64,000 nucleotides of DNA, from the NCBI GenBank assembly GCA_029264355.1, contig JARIBW010000036.1, positions 1 to 64,000 on the forward strand, given 5' to 3'. The DNA comes from Collinsella sp. Its GTDB lineage: Bacteria > Actinomycetota > Coriobacteriia > Coriobacteriales > Coriobacteriaceae. Position 1 is the stretch's first letter. Every line of letters starts with the position of its first letter. Made by a program: the position numbers and the translations under genes. The notes under the pieces were generated by a model, which made no database searches, was not told the DNA's origin, and was given only the letters and a program-made list of their open reading frames with translations. Shown piece after piece: positions 35,959 to 44,713 of this stretch.

Positions 35959-36879
35959 CTATGCGGGCTGGCGGTCCATGCAGGCGGACCACATGTCCCG
36001 ACGCTCTTCGTCGTCGATGGACGCGATGATCTCGTTGACCTTGTCGAGCACGGCGTCGCTCCCCTTGGCGACGGCGGCGTTGTCGGGCATGATCGATCCC
36101 TCGAAGGCGTCTTCCATATCGAGCACCACCAGATCGGGATAGACCCCGATCAGCTTGGGGGCGGAGAGCTCGGAGTACGTGATGATGTCGCATGTGCCGT
36201 TGAGCAGGTTCTCGACGACCATGGGCTGGGTCTCGGCGGGCGTCATGTGGTTGACGCCCCCGATCTGGTCGATGACGTCATCGTACATGGTAGCCGCCTG
36301 ACCCAGGATGGAGGCGCCCGCAAGCTCGTCGAACGTGGTGGCGGAGACGTAGGCGGAATCGGCCCTGCAGATCATGACGATATCGTCGTCGACATATGAA
36401 TCGGAAAACGCCGCGGCGGCCGCGCGCTCGGGCGTGACGGACATGCCCGCGCATACGATATCGACTTGGCCGTTGTCGAGCGCGTCGATAAGCGAGCCGA
36501 ACTCGAGCTTGACCACGACGGGCTCCATGCCGAGGCCCTCGGCGATGATCTTGGCGACCTGGACGTCATAGCCATCGGCGTAGGCGCCGGGGACGTTCTC
36601 GATGGGGATGGTGAACTCGGACTCCTCGGAGACCTGCCAGTTGTACGGGGCGTAAGCCGCCTCCATGCCGACGCGCAGGGTCTTGCCGTCGCCGATCTGG
36701 ATACCGGACGCAGAGGCACCGCCGTCGGCGGGGCCGCCGGCATCTCGGGGAGCGGGGCCGCAACCCGTGAGGAACACCATGCCTCCAATGCTCAACGCCG
36801 CCATACCCGAGAGCTTCAAGAACTCCCTGCGCGAACGCATAACGGGTTGTACGGATGCAGGAACAGTCTCGTGAATCAT
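35959..36879 (-). CDS. Polar amino-acid ABC transporter substrate-binding lipoprotein
   Basis: A 306-residue solute-binding protein (family 3). The N-terminus has a Tat-type SRREFLK (16-22), a hydrophobic stretch and a lipobox at Cys40 (FLTGC). The mature domain has LRVGMEAAYAPYNW and the EFGSLIDALDNGQVDIVCAGMSVTPER signature region of amino-acid binding proteins. The ATG at 36879 follows GGAGGTATCATC. First gene of the importer operon. Confidence 0.92.
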   Translation of the reverse strand: MIHETVPASVQPVMRSRREFLKLSGMAALSIGGMVFLTGCGPAPRDAGGPADGGASASGIQIGDGKTLRVGMEAAYAPYNWQVSEESEFTIPIENVPGAYADGYDVQVAKIIAEGLGMEPVVVKLEFGSLIDALDNGQVDIVCAGMSVTPERAAAAAFSDSYVDDDIVMICRADSAYVSATTFDELAGASILGQAATMYDDVIDQIGGVNHMTPAETQPMVVENLLNGTCDIITYSELSAPKLIGVYPDLVVLDMEDAFEGSIMPDNAAVAKGSDAVLDKVNEIIASIDDEERRDMWSACMDRQPA

Positions 36880-37208
36880 GATGATACCTCCGGTTTTGTC
36901 TGAGACCCCTTCCGCACGACGCAACCAGAGGGGGCCCATCCCCCTCTCCCTTGCAACTTAATGCGTGAAAGTTCCGCGTGCCATAAAACAGGATACTCCG
37001 TCTAAATGGAGCATTACCACGAGATATACCATGTAATCTGTTAGTTACATTTTCTATGCATAATTACGTATAGAGAATCACACATGATCGATGACGACGA
37101 AACCCGCCAGAAGGTTAAATGTGGCGGGCTGCCCGCACGGACCGCCTCACGGGCCTACAATATCCTTTGAATCCAGTGGCAATAAACCACACGTCTGAAA
37201 AGGAATCC
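36880..37208. other. Divergent control region with an ARG-box-like palindrome
   Basis: About 329 bp without a gene, AT-rich between 36980 and 37085. It holds an imperfect 18-bp palindrome TATGCATAATTACGTATA (about 37057-37074; 14 of 18 positions symmetric) resembling ArgR sites, an ATGTAA/TTACAT repeat (about 37030-37050), and CTCC/GGAG arms near 36991-37006. These probably control the amino-acid importer. Promoter hexamers were not assigned. Confidence 0.4.
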
Positions 37209-38042
37209 ATGCTACCGTCCTACCTCTCCGACAACGACCTCTCCTCCATCAAGCTCGTGGCCACCGATATGGACCTCACCCTGCTGGCCGATGACAAATC
37301 GATGCCCGAGGGCGTCGACGGGCGCATCGACGCCCTCGCCGCGTGCGGGATCGTCTTTTGCGCGGCGAGCGGCAGGCCCGGCCTCGCCCTGCGAGAGTCC
37401 TTCCCCGACCATCATGCCGACATGGCCATCGTCGCCGACAACGGGGCATCCGTGTACCTGCGCGACGAGCTCATATATCGAGATCTCATCGACCGCGACC
37501 TCTACCATGAGGTGCTCTCCCTGGCGGTGGGCACCCCCGGCTGCGTGCCGGCCCTGTGCGCCTTCGACGACGCCTACGTGCTCGAGCGCGATCGAGACCA
37601 TGAGGATGTCGTCGGCATCTACTACCGCTCCATCACCTACGTCGACTCCTTCGACGCACTCGATGTCGATTCCAACAAGATCTCGATTTATTTCCCCGCC
37701 TGGGATAGCAAGAAGAACCTCGATGAGATATACGCCCCCGCATTCGGGACCCGCCTGTATCTGACGTGCGCCGGCGACGAATGGCTCGATTGCATGAACA
37801 ACGGCGTCGATAAGGGATCGGGCATCCGTCATCTCGTCGAGCATCTGGGCATCGAGCTCGCGGACGTGGCCGCCTTCGGCGATACGTACAACGACATCCC
37901 CATGCTGGACATCGTGGGGCATAGCTACGTGATGGCCAACGCCGGCGAGCACATGCATGCCCACGGCAAGTTCCTCGCACCGACCAACAACGAGGCCGGG
38001 GTTCTCACCGTCATCGACCGTATCGTCGACGCAAGGGGATAG
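37209..38042 (+). CDS. Cof-type HAD phosphatase (class IIB)
   Basis: A 277-residue sugar-phosphatase-like enzyme. Motif I is ATDMDLTLL (the usual DxDGT appears as DMDLT), motif II CAASGRP, the conserved Lys in NNGVDKGSGI and motif IV FGDTYNDIPML, as in Cof/YidA proteins. A C2B cap occupies about 90-200. The ATG at 37209 is preceded by AAAAGGAATCC; the upstream extension to 37119 is not used. Substrate unknown. Confidence 0.85.
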   Translation: MLPSYLSDNDLSSIKLVATDMDLTLLADDKSMPEGVDGRIDALAACGIVFCAASGRPGLALRESFPDHHADMAIVADNGASVYLRDELIYRDLIDRDLYHEVLSLAVGTPGCVPALCAFDDAYVLERDRDHEDVVGIYYRSITYVDSFDALDVDSNKISIYFPAWDSKKNLDEIYAPAFGTRLYLTCAGDEWLDCMNNGVDKGSGIRHLVEHLGIELADVAAFGDTYNDIPMLDIVGHSYVMANAGEHMHAHGKFLAPTNNEAGVLTVIDRIVDARG

Positions 38043-38064
38043 CGTCGCCCCCACTTTGAACGGG

Positions 38065-38104
38065 ACCGCCCCCGACGCCCGCACATGCGCGCGTCGGGGG
38101 CGGT
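38065..38104. terminator. Hairpin between convergent HAD and polA genes
   Basis: Perfect 14-bp stem (38065-38078 with 38091-38104), 12-nt loop, between two convergent stop codons. No strong T-run; likely a bidirectional terminator. Confidence 0.65.
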
Positions 38105-38134
38105 CCTCACATATGGGGACGATTCCGGCGAGGC

Positions 38135-40942
38135 CTACTTCGCCTCGGCCCAGGTCTCACCGGTGCTCGCGTCGGCGATGAGCGGTACGCGGAGCTCGGC
38201 GACGCCCTCCATCTCCTCGCGAACCATCATGACAAGCCGATCGACCTCGTCAACGGGGCACTCGAAGTCGAGTTCGTCATGCACCTGCAAGATCATCTTC
38301 GCCGCGAAACCCTCGGCGCGCAGACGCTCGGCCACGCGGACCATGGCGATCTTGATGATATCGGCCGCGGAACCCTGCATGGGATGGTTCATGGCCGTGC
38401 GCTCGCCGAACATGCGCTGAGCGGGGACGCGAAGCTCCGGAATCGGACGGCGGCGACCGTACATGGTCTCGGCATAGCCCGTCTTCTTGGCGAAGACGAC
38501 CGTCTCATCCAAATACGCGCGCACGCCGGGGTACGCGCGAAAATACGCGTCGATCATCTCACGTGCCTCGGCCATGGGGATGTCGAGGGTCTGGGACAGG
38601 CCATAGGCCTGCTGACCGTACACGATGCCGAAGTTCACCGCCTTGGCCCGACTGCGGAGCTGGGGCGTGACCTCGTCCACGGGGACGCCAAAGACGCGCG
38701 CCGCGGTCTCGGCGTGGAAATCCTCGCCCTCGTTGAAGGCACTCACCAGATGCTCGTCACCGGAAAGGTGCGCCAGCAGTCTGAGCTCGATCTGCGAGTA
38801 GTCGATCGCCACGAACACCGATCCCTCCTCGACCGAAAAGGCGCGCTTGACCGCATGGCCCAGCTCGGAGCGGGTGGGGATGTTCTGCAGATTGGGATTC
38901 GAACTCGAAAGGCGCCCCGTCGCGGTGATGGTCTGGTTGTACGTGGTGTGCACGCGCCCGTCGTTGCGACGCTGACCGCCGAGCGTGTCGAGATAGGTGG
39001 ACTTGATCTTGGTCTTCTCGCGGAACTCGAGGATGAGGCGGACGATCTCGTGATCCTTCGCCAGGTCCTCGAGCACCTTGGCGTTCGTGGAATAGTAGCC
39101 GCGCTGCGTCTTCTTGAGCCCGGCGGTGGGAAGGCCGAGCCTGTCGAACAGGATGCGGGAGAGCTGCATGGGACTTGAGAGGTTGAACTCCTCGCCGCCG
39201 GCGAGCTCGCGGATGCGGTCCTCGAGGGCCTGGATCTGGCCGACGAGCTCGTCGGACTGCTCCGCGAGACGCGCAGGGTCGACGTACATGCCCGCGCGCT
39301 CCATGGAGGCCAGGACCCGAACGAGCGGCATCTCGATCTTGGCGAAGATGGCATCCGCCCCCTGGGCTTCGAGTGCGGAAGTGAGCGGCTCGCGCAAGGT
39401 GCGGGCGAGCCAGGCCCCGCGCGCGGCGACGCTCACGGCGTCCGCAGGGGCGCCGTCCTCCCCCGCCGCGGGCGGCAGCGATGCATGCAGGTAGGTCTCG
39501 ACCAGATGGGAATCGGAGAAATCGGAACGTACCGAGTCGAGCAGATACGCGGCGACCACGGTGTCGAACAGGCGGGCGGAATCAACCGTCAGGGGATCCA
39601 GCAGCTCATCCTCGCTCGAATCGACCGGCGAAAGCTCGTGGAGCAGCGCCTTGATGTCGGAGGAGACCACGTGCCCGTTCCCCAAGACGAGCCTGAGCAC
39701 GCTCGGGATCACACCCGCGGATAGATCGAAACCGGCAGGGAGCGTCTCGCAGGGGCCGACGGGCTCCTCGAATGACAGCAAGGCCCGATCGGTGGCGACC
39801 CACAAGCGGCGCGTCATGCCGAAGAGCGCATCGGCCTCCTTGTCGTCCTCCATGGCGACACCGAGCCATTCGCCCGCCTCGAGCGCGCGGGACAGCTCGT
39901 CGAAGCACGCATTCATCTCGGCGACGGAGCGATCGCCCCCGGCCGCGTCGAGGGCTCCGGACGTATCGAGGGCCATCCGCAGGACCTCGGGCAGCTCCAA
40001 GTTCGTCATGGCGGGATCCGCGGCATCGCCCGCGCCCAGCAACGCGAGGAAGCGGTTCTGCATGGCCATGATGCCGATCCCGCCCAAGGCGGCGGAAACG
40101 GCGGCCGCGTCGAAGGCCGGGAACGTCACCTCGGTCAGATCGCACTCGATGGGCGCGTCCGTCATGATCGTCGCGATCTTGCGCGAGATGAGCGCGTCGT
40201 CGATGTGGGCGCGCAGGTTCTCCCCCATCTTGCCCTTGACCTCGTCGGCATGCGCGATGACCTCGTCGAGGTTGCCGTACTGCGCGATGAGGGCGCTCGC
40301 CTTCTTGGGGCCGATGCCGGGCACGCCGGGGATGTTGTCGGAGGAGTCCCCCTTGAGACCGTAGAAGTCCGGAACGAGCTCGGGCGTGATCCCGTGATAC
40401 AGGTCGTCCACGCTCTCGGGCGTCATGATGGCGATGTCAGACAGGCCCTTGCGGGTGGACACCACATGCACATGATCGGTCACGAGCTGGTACATGTCGC
40501 GATCGCCGGTGACGAGGTACATGTCGCACCCCGCCGCCTCACCGCGGCGGGCGAGCGTGCCCAGGATATCATCGCCCTCCCAGCCCTCGAGCTCCACCAC
40601 GGGGATGGACAGGCTGGCGAGCAGCTCCTTGATCATGGGGAACTGGCTGCGCAGACCCGGGTCCATCGGCGGGCGCTGCGCCTTGTACTGGGGCAGCATC
40701 TCCATGCGGACCTTCGGGCGGCCCTTGTCGAACGCGCAGACCACGCCGTCGGGCGCGAACTCGTCGACCATCTTGAGGAACATGTTGAGGAAGCCGAACA
40801 CCGCGTTCGTGGGACGGCCGTCGGGCGCGTTCATGGTGGGCGGTACCGCGTGGAACGCCCGGTGCATGAGCGAATTGCCGTCGATGACGGCTATGACGCG
40901 GCGCTCGCGGGCGCAAGAGGGGGAAGTGGCGGCATCGGTCAT
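38135..40942 (-). CDS. polA: DNA polymerase I
   Basis: A 935-residue repair and primer-removal polymerase. The N-terminal 5'-3' exonuclease (about 15-290) has IDGNSLMHRAF, VTGDRDMYQLV and GLKGDSSDNIPGVPGIGPK. The middle 3'-5' exonuclease-like domain (about 300-510) lacks the first proofreading motif (no DxE; the region reads LGVAMEDDKEAD). The polymerase domain has motif A VAIDYSQIELR, motif B RAKAVNFGIVYG and motif C QVHDELDFE. ACGAGG precedes the ATG. Confidence 0.96.
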   Translation of the reverse strand: MTDAATSPSCARERRVIAVIDGNSLMHRAFHAVPPTMNAPDGRPTNAVFGFLNMFLKMVDEFAPDGVVCAFDKGRPKVRMEMLPQYKAQRPPMDPGLRSQFPMIKELLASLSIPVVELEGWEGDDILGTLARRGEAAGCDMYLVTGDRDMYQLVTDHVHVVSTRKGLSDIAIMTPESVDDLYHGITPELVPDFYGLKGDSSDNIPGVPGIGPKKASALIAQYGNLDEVIAHADEVKGKMGENLRAHIDDALISRKIATIMTDAPIECDLTEVTFPAFDAAAVSAALGGIGIMAMQNRFLALLGAGDAADPAMTNLELPEVLRMALDTSGALDAAGGDRSVAEMNACFDELSRALEAGEWLGVAMEDDKEADALFGMTRRLWVATDRALLSFEEPVGPCETLPAGFDLSAGVIPSVLRLVLGNGHVVSSDIKALLHELSPVDSSEDELLDPLTVDSARLFDTVVAAYLLDSVRSDFSDSHLVETYLHASLPPAAGEDGAPADAVSVAARGAWLARTLREPLTSALEAQGADAIFAKIEMPLVRVLASMERAGMYVDPARLAEQSDELVGQIQALEDRIRELAGGEEFNLSSPMQLSRILFDRLGLPTAGLKKTQRGYYSTNAKVLEDLAKDHEIVRLILEFREKTKIKSTYLDTLGGQRRNDGRVHTTYNQTITATGRLSSSNPNLQNIPTRSELGHAVKRAFSVEEGSVFVAIDYSQIELRLLAHLSGDEHLVSAFNEGEDFHAETAARVFGVPVDEVTPQLRSRAKAVNFGIVYGQQAYGLSQTLDIPMAEAREMIDAYFRAYPGVRAYLDETVVFAKKTGYAETMYGRRRPIPELRVPAQRMFGERTAMNHPMQGSAADIIKIAMVRVAERLRAEGFAAKMILQVHDELDFECPVDEVDRLVMMVREEMEGVAELRVPLIADASTGETWAEAK

Positions 40943-41010
40943 GGGAAACCTCGTTTCGTCGTTTTACAAAAACCAGTCTACCCCACCGCGCGGAACTCAT
41001 TGCGCCATAA

Positions 41011-41047
41011 GAGAAAGCACCCGCCCCCCATACGGGGAGGCGGGTGC
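41011..41047 (-). terminator. Terminator after the glycosyltransferase gene
   Basis: On the minus strand a 9-bp GCACCCGCC stem (41017-41025 with 41039-41047), extended by an inner CCCC/GGGG pair, is followed by TTTCTCTT. It lies 12 nt past the gene's stop. Confidence 0.75.
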
Positions 41048-41058
41048 CCGGCGATGCC

Positions 41059-42192
41059 CTAGTTGAACTTGAAGATCTTACTCGCCAGGTGATACATCCC
41101 GATGGTGGTCTTCTCCCCCAGCCTGCCGGGGAGGTTCGTCCCGATGCCGATGACGCCGTGGCGCGCCTTGCGGTACATCTTCTCGTCGTACTCCTTGAGC
41201 TCGGACCACAGCTCGGCCAGTTCGCCCTCGATGCCGGGCCGATCGGACAGCTTGGTGAAAACCGAGCAGATGGCCATCATCATGGTGAAGTAGCCCATCA
41301 TATAGGAGCGCAGCTTCTCCTGCGACACGTCCTCGTACAGATGGTACGCGTGCATCATGATGCGCGTGATGCGGAACTGCTGGTCGAGGCGACCGACCAT
41401 GGTCTGCTCGTTCACGCTCTGCCCCTCGCGGCCGATGAAATATCGATACAGGTCGATATCGGCGTAGTAAAGGGTCTCGCAATTGGGCAGGGGCACGTAC
41501 GCGTAGATGTTGTCCACGTAAAACGTATGCGGCGGCATGGGCAGCTCATGCGCGCGCAAGACATCCGTGCGGTAGCACAGGGAATGCATGAGCAGGTTCT
41601 GGTCCGGACGGAAGCGGCCGATGTCGCCCCAAGAGAAGACCTTCTTGCGCGGCAGGGCCATGCGATAGCTGATGGTGGTATGCGTGCCCTCGTACACCTT
41701 CTCATAGACGTAATTCGATATGAAAAGGTCGACGCGCAGGTCTCGCTCCTCAAAGCCTCGCAGGAGCTGCAACATCGCGGCGAGAGCATCGGCGTCGAGC
41801 CAGTCGTCGGAATCGACGACCTTGTAGTAGGTTCCGCACGCCTCGCGCAAGCCGGCGCGAACGGCCATGCCGTGTCCGCCGTTCTCCTGATGAACCACAC
41901 GGACGATGCCGGGGTAGCGGGCCTCCCACTCGTCGGCCTTGGCGCCGGTCTCATCCTTGGAACCATCGTTCACGATGATGATCTCGATATCGGAAGCGCA
42001 CTGGGAGCCCTCGAGGATCGAGGAGATGCAATGGTCCATGTCCTTGGCGGCGTTGTAACTCGGAATACCGAAGGAGAGGACCTTGTGGCCCTCCCCCGCA
42101 GGGGTCACGGACAGCGTCTTGGTGGGAAATGCGGCGCGAGCCGCCTCCACATCATAGGAGGCGGCAAGTGCGGAATAGTCGACGTTAGGCAT
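41059..42192 (-). CDS. GT2-family glycosyltransferase paired with glf
   Basis: A 377-residue protein. The GT-A core is clear: VLSFGIPSYNAAKDMDHCI, IIIVNDGSKDET and the DxD-type VDSDDWLD (about 129-136). The last 150 residues are helical and basic. It overlaps the glf stop by 8 nt, so the two are co-translated; the pair suggests transfer of galactofuranose or a related sugar onto a surface glycan. The donor is inferred from the neighbour. Confidence 0.85.
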   Translation of the reverse strand: MPNVDYSALAASYDVEAARAAFPTKTLSVTPAGEGHKVLSFGIPSYNAAKDMDHCISSILEGSQCASDIEIIIVNDGSKDETGAKADEWEARYPGIVRVVHQENGGHGMAVRAGLREACGTYYKVVDSDDWLDADALAAMLQLLRGFEERDLRVDLFISNYVYEKVYEGTHTTISYRMALPRKKVFSWGDIGRFRPDQNLLMHSLCYRTDVLRAHELPMPPHTFYVDNIYAYVPLPNCETLYYADIDLYRYFIGREGQSVNEQTMVGRLDQQFRITRIMMHAYHLYEDVSQEKLRSYMMGYFTMMMAICSVFTKLSDRPGIEGELAELWSELKEYDEKMYRKARHGVIGIGTNLPGRLGEKTTIGMYHLASKIFKFN

Positions 42193-43387
42193 GGCAGGCG
42201 ATGATTTCGTCCGAGAGGTTGAGGGCGGAGGCGGTCACGGCGTCCATGTCGTAATAACGGTACTCGGCCAGACGACCGACCGGATGGAAGTTCGTGATGT
42301 GCGAGACGCGCTCAAGATAGCCCTCGTACAGCTTGCGGTTGTCCGGGTCCAAGATCGCGTAGTACGGGGTCTGACCGCTGCCCGGCTCGTAGGCGTGGCT
42401 GTACTCCTTCATGATGGTCGTCTTGCCGGGAACCTCCTGGCCGGTCATGTTCTTGAACTCGGTGATACGGGTGAAATCCTCGGAAACGGTGTAGTTCACG
42501 GTGCCCACGGGCTGGAACTGGTCCACATCGAGGGTCTCGAACTTCATGTCGAGCGTGCGGTACGGCAGGGCCCCCAAGTCGAGGTCGAACAGCTCATCGA
42601 GCGGTCCGGTGTAGATGACCTCGCCGCCGTAGACGTTGCCGCAGACCTTGACCGTGGTGTCGGTGAGTTCGAAGATGTCGCGGGCGTCCACGTCGCAGAA
42701 CACGTCGATGCAGTCGTGGTCGAGCATGTTCTCGAACAGGGCGGTGTAGCCCTCTGCGGGCATGCCCTGGTAGGGAGCCTGCGGGAAATAACGGTCGTCG
42801 TCGCCGACGAAGATCGGCACGCGGGCGGTGACGGAGGGGTCGATCTCGTCGGGGGTCTGACCCCACTGCTTCATCGTGTAGTGGAGGAACACGTTCTCAT
42901 ACACGTAGTCGGCGATCTCGGCCAGGTCGGGATCGTTTTTCTCACGCAGCTGCAGGATGGGGACCTTCACGTCCTTGCCGAAGGTCTCGACGAGCTTGGC
43001 GTACAGCTCCTCGCCGCGCTCCTCGCCGAACGCGAGCAGCAGGCTCTTGTGGTTGAAGGGAACCGGCATGAGCGTGCCGTGGACATTGGCGAGCACCTTG
43101 TGCTGGTAATCGGTCCATTCGGTGAACCGGGACAGGAACGTGTGCACGCGCTCGCTGAAGGTGTGGTAGATGTGGGGGCCGTACATGTGCACGAGCACAC
43201 CGGCCTCATCCAGGTAGTCGTAGGCGTTGCCGGCGATATGGTTGCGGCGCTCGAGAACGGCGACGCGGAAGCCGACGGTCTCGGCGAGGCGACGGGCGCA
43301 CACCGCACCCGCGTAGCCCGCACCGACGACGATCATGTCGTAGGCACTCGGGTTGAAGTCCTCAGGGAGACCTGAATTGATCTGCAT
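42185..43387 (-). CDS. glf: UDP-galactopyranose mutase
   Basis: A 400-residue flavoenzyme interconverting UDP-galactopyranose and UDP-galactofuranose. FAD-binding GAGYAGAVCARRLAE (about 22-36), ERRNHIAGNAYD, HIYHTF and the C-terminal GRLAEYRYYDMD are diagnostic. The ATG at 43387 follows CAAGGAGCTGTC. Implies galactofuranose in surface polysaccharide. Confidence 0.95.
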   Translation of the reverse strand: MQINSGLPEDFNPSAYDMIVVGAGYAGAVCARRLAETVGFRVAVLERRNHIAGNAYDYLDEAGVLVHMYGPHIYHTFSERVHTFLSRFTEWTDYQHKVLANVHGTLMPVPFNHKSLLLAFGEERGEELYAKLVETFGKDVKVPILQLREKNDPDLAEIADYVYENVFLHYTMKQWGQTPDEIDPSVTARVPIFVGDDDRYFPQAPYQGMPAEGYTALFENMLDHDCIDVFCDVDARDIFELTDTTVKVCGNVYGGEVIYTGPLDELFDLDLGALPYRTLDMKFETLDVDQFQPVGTVNYTVSEDFTRITEFKNMTGQEVPGKTTIMKEYSHAYEPGSGQTPYYAILDPDNRKLYEGYLERVSHITNFHPVGRLAEYRYYDMDAVTASALNLSDEIIACHA

Positions 43388-43476
43388 GACAGCTCCTTGC
43401 AGGTGGCGACGGCAAATGTTCCCTCTTGCGACACGCGGGGCCGTCATGAGCCACGCGCCGCGTTTTCATCGAACCG

Positions 43477-43500
43477 ATTATAACGGTCGGGGCATATAAT
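43477..43500. promoter_or_regulatory. Back-to-back -10 elements of glf and pta
   Basis: A plus-strand TATAAT (43495-43500) lies 74 nt before pta, and a minus-strand TATAAT (43477-43482) lies 90 nt before glf. Both -35 regions are weak and would overlap the opposite promoter, so the two genes may compete for polymerase. Confidence 0.5.
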
Positions 43501-43573
43501 TACCCCCGTCACACCAATAAAGCTCATCATCAGACACGGACGATGATGGGCGCGCACGACGAGGAGCGTTTGC

Positions 43574-44554
43574 ATGAGTGATTTCCTGAGCCGCATGAAG
43601 GCCACCGCCAAGGCCGACAAGAAGACCATCGTCCTGCCCGAGGGCGAGGATCCGCGCGTCATCGAAGCGGCCAAGAAAATCGTCGAGGAGGACCTTGCCA
43701 ACCTCGTGATCCTGGGCAATCCCGACGAGATCGACGTCCCCGGGGCCACCGTCATCGATCCACGCAACACCGATAAGAACGAGGAGTACGCCCAGAAGTT
43801 CGCCGAGCTCCGCGCCAAGAAGGGCGTGACCATCGAGCAGGCCCGCGCCCAGGTCATGGACGCCACCTATTTCGGCACTATGATGGTCAAGATGGGTGAC
43901 GCCGACGGCCTGGTCTCCGGGGCCTGCCACTCCACCGCCGATACCCTGCGCCCGGCGCTCCAGATCCTGAAGACCGCGCCCGGCACCAAGCTGGTCTCCG
44001 CCTTCATGATCATGTGCACCCAGGCCGAGCAGTTCGGCGCCGACGGCACCCTCGTGTTCGCCGACTGCGGCCTGAACATCGCCCCGACCTCCGACGAGCT
44101 CTCCGAGATCGCCATCGCCTCCGCCAAATCCTTCAAGACATTCATGGGCGATGTGGAGCCCAAGGTCGCCATGCTCTCCTACTCCACCATGGGCTCCGCC
44201 GGCGGCGACACCGCCAAGAAGGTCCAGGAAGCCACCGCGTTCGCCAAAGAGAAGGCCCCCGAGCTCGCCATCGACGGCGACCTGCAGCTCGACGCCGCCA
44301 TCGTCCCGTCCGTCGCGGAGCTGAAGGCGCCCGAGTCCAAGGTCGCCGGCCACGCCAACGTGCTCGTGTTCCCCAACCTCGAAACCGGCAACATCGGCTA
44401 TAAGCTGGTCCAACGCTTCGGTGGCGCAGAGGCCTACGGCCCGATCTTGCAGGGCATTGCCAAGCCGGTGAACGACCTGTCCCGCGGCTGCTCCGCCGAC
44501 GACATCGTGGGCGTTGTGGCCATCACCGCCGTCCAGGTGCAGATGGCCGAGTAA
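43574..44554 (+). CDS. pta: Phosphate acetyltransferase
   Basis: A 326-residue enzyme turning acetyl-CoA and phosphate into acetyl phosphate, the first step of acetate fermentation. PLPEGEDPR-type IVLPEGEDPRV, DGLVSGACHSTADT and the C-terminal GNIGYKLVQRFGGA with DLSRGCSADDIV are family signatures. It is the short form without the P-loop N-terminal domain. GAGGAGCG precedes the ATG. Faces ackA convergently. Confidence 0.96.
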   Translation: MSDFLSRMKATAKADKKTIVLPEGEDPRVIEAAKKIVEEDLANLVILGNPDEIDVPGATVIDPRNTDKNEEYAQKFAELRAKKGVTIEQARAQVMDATYFGTMMVKMGDADGLVSGACHSTADTLRPALQILKTAPGTKLVSAFMIMCTQAEQFGADGTLVFADCGLNIAPTSDELSEIAIASAKSFKTFMGDVEPKVAMLSYSTMGSAGGDTAKKVQEATAFAKEKAPELAIDGDLQLDAAIVPSVAELKAPESKVAGHANVLVFPNLETGNIGYKLVQRFGGAEAYGPILQGIAKPVNDLSRGCSADDIVGVVAITAVQVQMAE

Positions 44555-44579
44555 CGCGACCGCATCCCACGGTTACCCC

Positions 44580-44614
44580 GGCCCGAGGCCCTCTCAGAGA
44601 GCCTCGGGCCTTTT
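44580..44614 (+). terminator. pta terminator
   Basis: A 10-bp stem (44580-44589 with 44601-44610), 11-nt loop, then TTTT CTC. It lies 25 nt after the pta stop; classic intrinsic terminator. Confidence 0.85.
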
Positions 44615-44652
44615 CTCATGACAAGCGCCCGGAACGGGTGCCCGAAAAACGA

Positions 44653-44688
44653 AAAGAAAGCGGCCTCCATCAGAAGGCCGCTTTCTTT
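44653..44688 (-). terminator. ackA terminator (bidirectional)
   Basis: A perfect 14-bp stem, AAAGAAAGCGGCCT (44653-44666) with its complement (44675-44688), and 8-nt loop. Stem ends in A/T runs on both strands, so it can terminate in both directions; ackA ends at 44714. Confidence 0.8.
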
Positions 44689-44713
44689 GAAAATCACGGT
44701 ATGAGGCGCGAAG

